From Hymenobacter plasmatis (GTDB lineage Bacteria; Bacteroidota; Bacteroidia; Cytophagales; Hymenobacteraceae), in contig NZ_JAJFAW010000012.1 in the NCBI RefSeq assembly GCF_020711255.1, positions 85,317-149,316 on the forward strand: a DNA stretch of 64,000 bases, given 5' to 3'. Within the stretch, counting starts at the first letter, position 1. Every line of letters starts with the position of its first letter. This document shows positions 53,418 to 61,392 of this stretch, in pieces. A model generated the notes under the pieces. The model was not told the origin of the DNA. It saw only the letters and a program-made list of their open reading frames with translations, and searched no databases. A program made the translations under genes and the position numbers.

Positions 53418-54677
53418 CTACTGCGCCTTCGCTTTTAGCTCAAGCTCACCCATCTTCTCGTAGCCTTCGTAGCTGGAGGTGATGACCCGGTCGCCGGGTT
53501 TGAGGCCTTCGAGCACTTCGAAATAGTCCGGGTTTTGGCGGCCCAGGTGGATGTCGGTTTTGTAGGCTTTGGTGCCATCCTCGCTCACCTTGAAAATCCA
53601 GTTGCCGCCGGTTTTCTGGTTGAAGCCGCCTTTGGGCACCCGCACGGCCACGGTGGGGTCGCTCAGGGCCAGGCGCACGGGCAGGGTTTGGCCGCGGCGC
53701 AGGTCGGGCGGGGCAGCACCCACAAACTCCATGTCGACCTGCACGCCCTTGGTTACCTGGGTGAAAATCTTCTTCACGCGCAGCTCGTAGGACTTGCCGT
53801 TCACCGTTACCTCGCCTTTCTGGCCGGGGAAGATGCGCGAGATGTAGTACTGGTCGAGGGTGGCGCGCACCTTCAGGCCGGTGAGCATGTCGAGCTGGCC
53901 GATGCGCTGGCCCCGGGTTTTCAGTTCCCCAATTTCGGCATCGAGCGAGGTGATGCGGCCGGCCGCCGGCGCCTTGATGGTCAGGTCCTCCAGCTTGCGG
54001 CGCATCAGGGCCAGGTTGCTTTGCATGCGCGTCACCGACTGCTGCATCTGGTTGATTTGCTCGCGCATGGCCAGCGAATCCTGGTTCAGGGCCTTGCGGC
54101 TGAGCTGGCGCCGGCGCAGCTGGTAGTCGTAGGCATTTTTGGTTTGCTGGTACTCCTGCCGGGCAATGACTTTCTGGTCGTAAAGGGTTTTGTTCAGGTC
54201 GTACACGCGCTTGGCTTCGCGGAGCTGGTTGTCGATGTCGGCCTGCTGGTTGAGCTGCTGAATGCGGTTTTGCTGGAGCAGGTTGCGGGTGTTGTGCAGG
54301 TTGTTCATCAGGTCGAACACCGCCGTTTCGCGGTTCACCATTTCCAGCTGCAGGTCCGTATTAGCGAGCTGAATGATGGGCTGACCAGCCGTGAGCGTGG
54401 CGCCGTCTTCCACCAGAATGCGCTGCACCGTGCCGCCCTCGGGCGCATCCAGGTAGATGGTTTTGATGGGCATCACCACGCCATCCACCGGCACAAACTC
54501 CTGGAATGCCCCCCGCGAAACCGTGCTGATGGTCAGCCGCTCCGGGTCTACATTCAGCGTAGCCGGCCCGGCCGAGGACAGCAGGCTGGCAGCTACCGCC
54601 ACCACCAGCAGCACCAGCGCCCCCAGCAGGAGGAGCTTGGCCGGGGTCCAGGTCTTTTTTTCAATCAGTACATCCAT
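53418..54677 (-). CDS. HlyD/MacA-type periplasmic adaptor
   Basis: 419 residues from ATG 54677 (MDVLIEKKTWTPAKLLLLGA); the frame extending to 55094 crosses a palindromic repeat and is rejected. Membrane anchor at about 13-35, lipoyl half EFVPVDGVVMPIKTIYLDAP, a long coiled-coil hairpin (about 110-235, NLLQQNRIQQLNQQADIDN), second lipoyl half and beta-barrel. First gene of the efflux operon with the ATPase and permease. A TGGCACG block 27-33 bp upstream recalls a sigma-54 -24 box but lacks a good -12 element. Confidence 0.9.
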   Translation of the reverse strand: MDVLIEKKTWTPAKLLLLGALVLLVVAVAASLLSSAGPATLNVDPERLTISTVSRGAFQEFVPVDGVVMPIKTIYLDAPEGGTVQRILVEDGATLTAGQPIIQLANTDLQLEMVNRETAVFDLMNNLHNTRNLLQQNRIQQLNQQADIDNQLREAKRVYDLNKTLYDQKVIARQEYQQTKNAYDYQLRRRQLSRKALNQDSLAMREQINQMQQSVTRMQSNLALMRRKLEDLTIKAPAAGRITSLDAEIGELKTRGQRIGQLDMLTGLKVRATLDQYYISRIFPGQKGEVTVNGKSYELRVKKIFTQVTKGVQVDMEFVGAAPPDLRRGQTLPVRLALSDPTVAVRVPKGGFNQKTGGNWIFKVSEDGTKAYKTDIHLGRQNPDYFEVLEGLKPGDRVITSSYEGYEKMGELELKAKAQ

Positions 54678-54938
54678 GTGCTTGGCAGCCTTACTAATAG
54701 GCCCGTGCCAATGCACACGAAGAACGATGCCAAATGAGTAATTTATTGATTGTGAGTTATTTAATTTTAAGACGTTTATTAACGGCGCCAAAATCGTACG
54801 TTTTTGATACACCTGCTGTCCGCTTCTGATACACTGGCCCGAACCAGTTGGGCTAAAAAGTTGCCGCCAGATGCTTGGCAGGCCGTTTTTAGAAACTAGT
54901 ACAATTGTGGCTAGGGCTGTTTCATTGTAGCGCGACCA

Positions 54939-55039
54939 GTAGCGCGGACTTTGTAGTCCGCGTCCCCGGCGGACACCCGAATAACACACGAACGGCGCGG
55001 GGACGCGGACTACAAAGTCCGCGCTACAGTCCGCGCTAC
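54939..55039. repeat. Long palindromic repeat, family 1 copy B
   Basis: 27-bp perfect arms at 54939-54965 and 55001-55027, with an extra partial arm AGTCCGCGCTAC at 55028-55039. The loop is 11 bases longer than in copy A (extra ATAACACACGA). Compared with copy A one arm has T for C and the other A for G at the paired position, keeping the pair. It sits between the efflux operon and the divergent NtrC-type regulator. Confidence 0.85.
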
Positions 55040-55132
55040 TGTCTGACGTGTAAATGCCGAAACCGCTCCAGGAATGCGTGCTTTGCGTCCGCAATGGGCT
55101 GGGGTCTCAAGTCGATTAGTTTTACTGAATTC

Positions 55133-56506
55133 ATGATTCTCAAGAAAGCACGTGTTTTGGTGGTAGACGATGACACGGACGTGTTGTTTGCCGTGCGCAT
55201 GCTGCTCAAGCCCGAGGTGCAGGAAGTGGTGACGGAAAAGAACCCCGAGCTGCTGCTCTCGCTCCTGAGCAAGCAGCATTTCGATGCCATTTTTCTGGAC
55301 ATGAACTATAAAAGCACCCTCGGTTCTGGCAACGAAGGCCTGTACTGGCTGGGGCGCATCCGCGAAAAAGACCCCACGGCCACGGTCATCATGATTACCG
55401 CGCACGGCGACATCGGCACGGCCGTGCGCTCCCTCAAAGCCGGTGCCACTGACTTCATCGTGAAGCCCTGGCACAATGCCCAACTGCTCGAAACCCTGGC
55501 CGCAGCCCTGGAGCCCAAGGAAGCCGGCAAGGCCACCCCCGCACCCGCGGCCCGGCGCCCGGCTTCCTTCGCCGAGTTTTCCCTGCTGGGCGAGTCTGAG
55601 GCCATGCAGGAGGTGTTCCACAAAATCGAGAAAGTGGCGCCCACTGAGGCCAACGTACTGCTGCTAGGCGAAAACGGTACTGGCAAAGAGCTGGTGGCCA
55701 AAGCCCTGCACCAAAGGTCGTTCCGGGCCGCCAAGCCCTTTGTTACGGCCGACCTGGCGGCCATGAGCGAAGGCATATTCGAAAGTGAGCTGTTCGGGCA
55801 CAAAAAGGGTTCGTTCACCGATGCCCGCGAAGACCGGATTGGCCGGTTTGCGGCGGCTTCGGGCGGAACCCTGTTTCTGGATGAAATCGGCAACATCTCG
55901 CTGGCCCAGCAAGCCAAGCTGCTCACGGCGCTCCAAAACCGCGAGGTGATTCCGGTGGGCAGCAACGTGCCCGTGCCCGTCGACATCCGGCTGATTTCGG
56001 CCACCAACGCGCCGCTCTACGAGCTGGCCGCCCAGCAGCGCTTTCGCAAAGACCTCATCTACCGCCTCAACACCGTGGAAATCACGCTGCCGCCCCTGCG
56101 CGCCCGCGGCGACGACGTGCTGCTGCTGGCCCGCCACTTTGCCGGACTGTACGCCGCCCGCAACCGCAAGCCCACGCCCGACTTTGCGCCCGCCACGCTG
56201 CAGAAGCTGCAGCAGCACAGCTGGCCCGGCAACGTGCGGGAGCTGCAGCACACCGTGGAGCGCGCCGTAATTCTGGCCGAAGGCGAGGTGCTGCGGCCGC
56301 AGGATTTTCACTTCTCGGCCATGGAAGCCGCCACTCCCGCAGCCAGCTCAACTTCCTCAGAAGGCCCGTTGCAGCTCAGCGAAGTAGAGAAAGCCACCAT
56401 CATGCGCGTGATTGAGCGGCACCACGGCAACATCACCAAGGCCGCCAAGGAGCTTGGGCTAACGCGCACGGCCCTTTACCGCCGCCTCGAAAAACATGAC
56501 CTTTAA
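55133..56506 (+). CDS. NtrC-family sigma-54-dependent response regulator
   Basis: 457 residues from ATG 55133. Receiver domain with DDD at 11-13 and phospho-acceptor D56 (IFLDMN). The AAA+ domain has Walker A GENGTGKE and Walker B GGTLFLDEIGNI. The sigma-54 contact loop reads GSFTDA (226-231) where GAFTGA is usual; Phe and Thr are kept. A Fis-type helix-turn-helix closes the protein (HHGNITKAAKELGLTRTALY). It overlaps the kinase gene by 11 bp and is divergent from the efflux operon, which is the likely target. Confidence 0.94.
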   Translation: MILKKARVLVVDDDTDVLFAVRMLLKPEVQEVVTEKNPELLLSLLSKQHFDAIFLDMNYKSTLGSGNEGLYWLGRIREKDPTATVIMITAHGDIGTAVRSLKAGATDFIVKPWHNAQLLETLAAALEPKEAGKATPAPAARRPASFAEFSLLGESEAMQEVFHKIEKVAPTEANVLLLGENGTGKELVAKALHQRSFRAAKPFVTADLAAMSEGIFESELFGHKKGSFTDAREDRIGRFAAASGGTLFLDEIGNISLAQQAKLLTALQNREVIPVGSNVPVPVDIRLISATNAPLYELAAQQRFRKDLIYRLNTVEITLPPLRARGDDVLLLARHFAGLYAARNRKPTPDFAPATLQKLQQHSWPGNVRELQHTVERAVILAEGEVLRPQDFHFSAMEAATPAASSTSSEGPLQLSEVEKATIMRVIERHHGNITKAAKELGLTRTALYRRLEKHDL

Positions 56507-57851
56507 GCGGCTGGAACTGGGCATCGCGGCGCGGCTGCTAGGGCTGTTCGCCCTCGTCTACGGGGCCGAGCGGGCGCTGGAGCACGGCAAATACGGGCTG
56601 CTGGCGCTGGCGGTGCTGCTCCTGGTAGCGGCGGTGTGGGAACTGGGCCGGCACGTCACGCGCGGCAGCCAGGCGCTGGCCGACTTCCTGCTGGCGGTGA
56701 AGTACCGCGACTTCTCGCAGCACCACAACGAGGCCCACCCCAACCGGGCCCTGCGGCCGCTGCACGTGGTATTCAACGAGCTCAGTACTACGTTTCGGCA
56801 GCTCAGCGTGGAGCGCGAAGCGCAGTTTACGTACTTGCAAACGGTGCTGCAGCTCATCGACACGGGCATCATTTCCTACGATGCCGAGGGGCAGGTCGAA
56901 TCCATTAACGAGTCGTTTAAGCGGACGCTGGAGCTGCCTTTTCTCAAGCGTCTCTCCACCCTGCAAAAGCGCTTGCCAGTGCTCTACGAGGCCATCAGCC
57001 GCCTGGAACCCGGCGAGTCCACGGTGGTGAAGCTGACGGTGGGCCAAAAAACCATGCAGCTGCTGCTCTCCGCCACCACCTTCCGGCTGCAGGGCCGGGC
57101 GTTTACGCTGGTGGCCTTCAAAAACGTCAGCCACACCCTCGACGAAACCGAGGCCGAAGCCTGGCAAAAGCTGCTGCGCGTGATGACCCACGAAATCATG
57201 AACTCGGTAGCGCCCATTGCCTCGCTGGCCGATTCGCTCCGGCGCGACTTGAGCCGGGAGCTGGAGCAAGCCACCGCCCTGGCCCCACCCGAGCGGGAAT
57301 TGCTGGCCGATGTGGTGGAAGGCATCGGCATAATTCAGAATCGTAGCGAGGGTCTGCTTCGGTTTTCGCAGGTCTACCGCGACTTCAGCACCATCAGCCC
57401 GCCGGTGCTAGCCCCAGTCGAGGTACAGGAGCTGTTCAATAACATTCGCCGCCTGATGAGCTCACAGCTTGAAACGCAAGGTATTGAGCTGGTACTCACT
57501 GTAGAGCCTGCAGACCTGTGCCTGCAAGCCGACGTCCACCTGCTCGAACAAGTCCTCATCAACTTGGTTCTCAATGCGGCCTACGCCGTACAGCAGAGCC
57601 CGCAGCCCCGGATTGAGCTGCGCGCAACTGAGCCAGAGCCCGGGCGCGCCGCCATCGAGGTATTCGACAACGGCGCCGGCATTCCGGCCGAGGTCCTGGA
57701 TAGCATTTTCATTCCTTTTTTCACCACCCGGCGCGGGGGCACGGGCATTGGCCTGAGCCTGGCCAAGCAGATAATGCACCTGCACCGGGGCAGTATCAAG
57801 GTACAATCGGGCCCGGGCGTAGGCACCGCTTTTCGGCTGGAGTTTTCGTAA
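56496..57851 (+). CDS. NtrY/NtrB-like sensor histidine kinase
   Basis: 451 residues. Two membrane helices (about 10-25 and 30-46), a PAS domain (about 110-215, ETVLQLIDTGIISYDAEGQV in this area), then the H-box LLRVMTHEIMNSVAPIASLA (H232). HATPase motifs are NLVLNAAYAVQQ, DNGAGIP and GTGIGLSLAKQIMHLHRG. Cognate kinase of the NtrC-type regulator, translationally coupled through an 11-bp overlap. Confidence 0.93.
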   Translation: MTFKRLELGIAARLLGLFALVYGAERALEHGKYGLLALAVLLLVAAVWELGRHVTRGSQALADFLLAVKYRDFSQHHNEAHPNRALRPLHVVFNELSTTFRQLSVEREAQFTYLQTVLQLIDTGIISYDAEGQVESINESFKRTLELPFLKRLSTLQKRLPVLYEAISRLEPGESTVVKLTVGQKTMQLLLSATTFRLQGRAFTLVAFKNVSHTLDETEAEAWQKLLRVMTHEIMNSVAPIASLADSLRRDLSRELEQATALAPPERELLADVVEGIGIIQNRSEGLLRFSQVYRDFSTISPPVLAPVEVQELFNNIRRLMSSQLETQGIELVLTVEPADLCLQADVHLLEQVLINLVLNAAYAVQQSPQPRIELRATEPEPGRAAIEVFDNGAGIPAEVLDSIFIPFFTTRRGGTGIGLSLAKQIMHLHRGSIKVQSGPGVGTAFRLEFS

Positions 57852-57972
57852 CGGGATGGGATTGAAAACCAATCTCATTCACGAATTTTTCAGTTCCGGT
57901 GCAGTACTAGGTTTTGAATTCTCCATGCAAGGACGATACTAATATCATCTTTCTACCGCAAGTGTTGCAGCG

Positions 57973-59043
57973 TTATTGCATGTAAATCAAAAATTTATCT
58001 AAATTATCTAGGTAACGCTCGTCTTTGAAACCGGTTCGGTTCATCATGAGCACGCTGCCCATTTCCTTGGCAGGATATATTCGCAATTCACAATAATATC
58101 CGCCACCTCCGCCGGCGTGAGCAAAATATTCATGGCCCTGCAACTGCCCCCGGAACCACGCCAGACACATGCCGGTACGTTGACCAGAGTTGGTGTGGTT
58201 TTCGACAAATAACTCCTTTTTGTAGTCGTCAGAAATCAGCACTGAATTGCTTTTTATTAGCTCTTGAAGGTACCGGACAAAGGCCTGTGCCGTGCCGATT
58301 AAGCCGCCGTACGATGCGCCGTTCACATAAAACGTTTTAAACGGCCTCCAGATGCCCTCCGCTGGGGCCATGTATTTTCGCTTATCGAGCAGAAATCCCA
58401 GGAGGAGGTAAGAAAAACTGGTTCGCTTGTGATACCCCTTCGCGTGCAGGCTAGCCCCGGCTACCGCAAATTCAATCTCGCTGGCTTTTAGCTTTAGAGG
58501 CGCTAAAATATGCGTGCGAACATAGTCCTCATATCTCAGGCCGGACACTTGCTCAATAATTTGACCAAGTAAAACGTAGCCCAGATTTGAATAAGCAAAT
58601 TGGTCGTTTGGTTTTGAACGAAGCCGGGAATTTTGGAGAAACACCTTTTTGAAAAAGGCATTTCTATCAAAAGCGGTATGCTCACTTTCCAGGTGTATCC
58701 AGTTCAGCGGAATAGGATTTGGAATACCGGCAGAATGCGTCAGCAACTGCTTAATCGTGATTTCCGGCGAGTAGGGGAAATCGGGCAAATAGCACCTTGC
58801 TGATTGCTCAATTTCAAGTTTTTGCTGTTCTGCTAATTGCAGAATGGCCAATGCCGTAAATGTCTTCGTGACCGAATACGCGTGGTAAGTAGTTTGCTCA
58901 GTCGTTGGTATTTGGTGGCTTACATCCGCATAACCCAACTGGCAGTGTTCTATTGTACTGTCCTTATCGAAAAAGACATACTGCACCGAGGGCGTCTTAT
59001 TCCTTTCGACTAGTTGAGCCAGAATGCGGTTTACTTCGCTCAT
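57973..59043 (-). CDS. Serine hydrolase, beta-lactamase/class C-like, cytoplasmic
   Basis: 356 residues. Catalytic motifs are S57-x-x-K60 (AYSVTKTFTALAIL), YSN (FAYSNLGYVLLGQI) and HAG near the end (YFAHAGGGGGYYCELRIYP). No signal peptide, unlike most secreted relatives. Base composition is clearly lower in GC than the neighbours, with codons such as AAA, TTT and ATT common, so horizontal transfer is likely. It sits next to a tRNA 3'-half remnant. Substrate could be a peptide, ester or amide; it is not a typical periplasmic beta-lactamase. Confidence 0.88.
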   Translation of the reverse strand: MSEVNRILAQLVERNKTPSVQYVFFDKDSTIEHCQLGYADVSHQIPTTEQTTYHAYSVTKTFTALAILQLAEQQKLEIEQSARCYLPDFPYSPEITIKQLLTHSAGIPNPIPLNWIHLESEHTAFDRNAFFKKVFLQNSRLRSKPNDQFAYSNLGYVLLGQIIEQVSGLRYEDYVRTHILAPLKLKASEIEFAVAGASLHAKGYHKRTSFSYLLLGFLLDKRKYMAPAEGIWRPFKTFYVNGASYGGLIGTAQAFVRYLQELIKSNSVLISDDYKKELFVENHTNSGQRTGMCLAWFRGQLQGHEYFAHAGGGGGYYCELRIYPAKEMGSVLMMNRTGFKDERYLDNLDKFLIYMQ

Positions 59044-59272
59044 CGCTATTCTGATTTTCGATATGCAGCATAAATTAACGAAAGCAAGATTTTCTTTTCC
59101 GACAACGGTGGACCCACGCGCGTACCTATCAGAACAGTAAATTAAGGATGCTTCTTAGGCGAAATAAAGAAGGCAAATACCATTGTTGAAGTGGAGCCAG
59201 TTCAACAGGCTAATGGAAGAACACGTCCATAATTCAGCAACAGCCATGGATTAGGTTTCGCAATCTACCTTC

Positions 59273-59320
59273 GCTAACCCATAATCAGCAGTCAATGGTT
59301 TGATTCCAGTTGGGCCCACG
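59273..59320 (+). pseudogene. 3'-half of a tRNA(CAT), possible integration-site remnant
   Basis: From anticodon arm to 3' end the stretch folds like tRNA. The anticodon stem GCTAA with TCAGC pairs at 4 of 5 positions around the loop CCCATAA. The T arm AATGG-TTTGATT-CCAGT pairs at 4 of 5. The acceptor 3' strand is TGGGCCC with discriminator A. No matching 5' half lies upstream. A terminator follows at once, as after real tRNA genes. Such 3' halves are left at attachment sites of elements that insert into tRNA genes. Confidence 0.35.
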
Positions 59321-59321
59321 A

Positions 59322-59361
59322 AAAACCCCTTCTATTGCAGATAGAAGGGGTTTTATTTTTT
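59322..59361. terminator. Strong bidirectional terminator
   Basis: A perfect 14-bp stem (AAAACCCCTTCTAT at 59322-59335 with its complement at 59341-59354) has a 5-base loop. A T-rich tail ATTTTTT follows on the plus strand and TTTTT on the minus strand. It would end the minus-strand malic enzyme fragment and any plus-strand tRNA transcript. Confidence 0.85.
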
Positions 59362-59455
59362 GCTGCCGTTGCACTACCTGCTGTGAGGAAAGGCTATGTT
59401 GTGTCCAAAAGCACGCTTGGTACTATGCTAGCAACCCTCATTCCAGCACCTGCGG

Positions 59456-60337
59456 TTACAAAATGGGCGCCGAGCTGGTCGTTTCTAAGGGTTGTACAAC
59501 CGCTGCCATAGGCCCGGTCAGCCGGGCTTGCAGCTCCTCGGCGTAAGCATCCCAATCGGTGATGGGCTGTTGAGCCACGCCGCTTGCCATGGCGGCGCGG
59601 GCCACGGCCGGTGCAACTGTAAACAGTAGGCGCGGGTCGAGCGGCGTAGGGATGAGGTAGCGACGCCCGTAGGCGAGCGAGTCGTCGGAATAGGCCTCGT
59701 GCACGGCGGCCGGCACGGGCTCTTTGGCCAGCGCGGCCAGGGCGTGCACCGCCGCTAGCTTCATTTCTTCGTTGATTTCGGTAGCGCGCACGTCGAGCGC
59801 GCCCCGGAAAATGTAGGGGAAGCCCAGCACGTTGTTCACTTGGTTGGGATGGTCGGAGCGGCCGGTGGCCATCACAATATCCGGGCGAGTGGCCAGCGCC
59901 AGGTGGTAGGCAATTTCCGGGTCGGGGTTGGCTAAGGCAAACACGATGGGGTCAGCGGCCATGGTGAGCAGCAGCGCGGGCGGCAGCATGTTGGCCGCCG
60001 AAAGCCCAATGAACACATCGGCTCCGGCCAGCGCCTCAGCCAGCGTGGTCAGCGGTTGGTCGGTGGCCAGCTCGCGTTTTTCGGGGCTGAGCGTGGGCCG
60101 CTGCGTCGTAATCACGCCGGTGGTGTCCAGGACCACAATATTTTCGCGGCGCAGGCCCAGGGCCACGTACAGGCGCAGGCAGGAGACGGCCGCGGCGCCC
60201 GCGCCGTTTACCACCACGCGCACGTCTTCGATGCGTTTGCCCACCAACTCCAGCGCGTTGAGCAGCGCGGCCGAGGAGATGATGGCCGTGCCGTGCTGGT
60301 CGTCGTGCATGATGGGAATGTTGAGCTGCTCCCGCAG
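59456..60337 (-). pseudogene. Malic enzyme, C-terminal part only
   Basis: About 294 residues from LREQLNIPIMHDDQHGTAII to the stop. This is the catalytic-to-NAD-binding portion of an NAD(P)-dependent malic enzyme (VVVNGAGAAAVSCLRLYVAL, VFALANPDPEI). The first 130 or so residues with the catalytic Tyr are missing. Upstream the sequence switches abruptly to a GH1-like gene in another frame, so no intact start is available; the open frame to 60460 is read out of frame through that gene. Likely non-functional, unless the junction is an assembly error. Confidence 0.75.
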
Positions 60338-60606
60338 CGCAGCACCTTCAGCCCCATTTCCTTTACCAGCTCCAGGTCTTCCCGGTACCGGTTGTAGTGG
60401 TCGCATTCGGCCAGCAAGTCGCGGCGGGTCCGGCCGGTGTCGATGGTGGGGTAGCTGCACTCAATGCCGGTGGCAAACATGAAGTTGCCGGGCGCGCCGC
60501 TGGGCAAGCCACTGCCCACGGTGCCCCCGGCCCCGCCGTATTCGTCGCCGGGGTAATGACTGGCGCCAAAGTGCTTTTTAATTTCGGTTAAAAAGGAGGT
60601 AGCCAT
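60337..60606 (-). pseudogene. GH1-like (family 1 glycosylhydrolase-related) protein, N-terminal 90 residues only
   Basis: Starts at ATG 60606 and reads GNFMFATGIECSYPTI, then LAECDHYNRYREDLELVKEM and GLKVLR. This is the N-terminus of GH1-related proteins that often accompany SDR genes in Bacteroidota. Homology stops at about 60337, where malic enzyme sequence begins one frame away. It lies 54 bp after the SDR gene and would be the third gene of that operon. Confidence 0.65.
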
Positions 60607-60660
60607 GGGAATCAGGGCGTGGGGTTAAGAAAACAGCCGCGGGTGGCCCGGCACAGGCCG

Positions 60661-61392
60661 CTACAAAATATTGAGCCGGCCGCCGTCGGCCACCACGGTG
60701 GCGCCGTTCACGAAGGCCGCTTGCGAGGAGGCCAGAAAGCAAATCACCTCGGCAATGTCCTCGGGGCGGCCCACGGCGCCTTCCACTTTTTCCTGGCCGC
60801 TTTTCACGTTGGGGTTTTCCCAGAGCATGGGCGTATCCACAGCGCCGGGGGCCACGTTGTTGATGCGCACGTTCCCGATGTCGTACTCCCGGCTCACGCC
60901 CCGGGTGAAGGCCTCCATGGCGCCTTTGCTGGCGGCGTAAGGAATCACATTGGGCGTGGTTTCGTGGGCATGCACCGAGCTGACGTTGACAATGGCCCCC
61001 TGCTCCATGTGGGGGATGCAGTACTTGCACAGCAGAAACACCGCCCGCAGGTTGACGGCCATCACTTGGTCCCACTCTTCCACGGCTAGCTCAATCAGGG
61101 GTTTAAAGGTCATCATGGCTGCGTCATTCACCAGCACATCCACCCGCTGCCACTTGTTGAGCACCTCGTCCACCGCGGCCTTTACTTGCTCGGGGTTTCC
61201 CACGTCGGCCTGCAGGAACACGGCCTGCCCGCCGGCCTGGCCGATTTCGGCCACCACGGCCTGCCCTTCATCCTGAGAACGGCTCAGAATGGCCACCTTG
61301 CCCCCTTCGGCCGCCATTTGCAGCGACGTCGCCCTGCCGATGCCGGAGCTGCCGCCGGTGATGAGGCAGACCTTGTTTTCAAATCGTTTCAT
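60661..61392 (-). CDS. Short-chain dehydrogenase/reductase (SDR)
   Basis: 243 residues of classical SDR type. NAD(P) site CLITGGSSGIGRATSLQ, NDAAMM in place of NNAG, catalytic Ser in VNVSSVHAHE and YxxxK in YAASKGAMEAFTRG. C-terminal VDTPMLWENPN and VNGATVVADGGR are standard. It overlaps the Rieske/FAD oxidoreductase gene by 4 bp, so the two are co-translated. Substrate unknown (alcohol, sugar or ketone). Confidence 0.93.
   Translation of the reverse strand: MKRFENKVCLITGGSSGIGRATSLQMAAEGGKVAILSRSQDEGQAVVAEIGQAGGQAVFLQADVGNPEQVKAAVDEVLNKWQRVDVLVNDAAMMTFKPLIELAVEEWDQVMAVNLRAVFLLCKYCIPHMEQGAIVNVSSVHAHETTPNVIPYAASKGAMEAFTRGVSREYDIGNVRINNVAPGAVDTPMLWENPNVKSGQEKVEGAVGRPEDIAEVICFLASSQAAFVNGATVVADGGRLNIL

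Noticed and set aside
54695..54710. Sigma-54 promoter for the efflux operon
   Set aside because: The -24 block TGGCACG is good, but the -12 position reads TATT instead of TTGC; mentioned only as a hint.
54678..55094. N-terminal extension of the HlyD-like adaptor
   Set aside because: The extension is translated through the palindromic repeat and removes the natural membrane-anchor start at 54677.
54905..55132. N-terminal extension of the NtrC-type regulator
   Set aside because: Also runs through the repeat; receiver domains begin at ILKKARVLVVDDD, matching ATG 55133.
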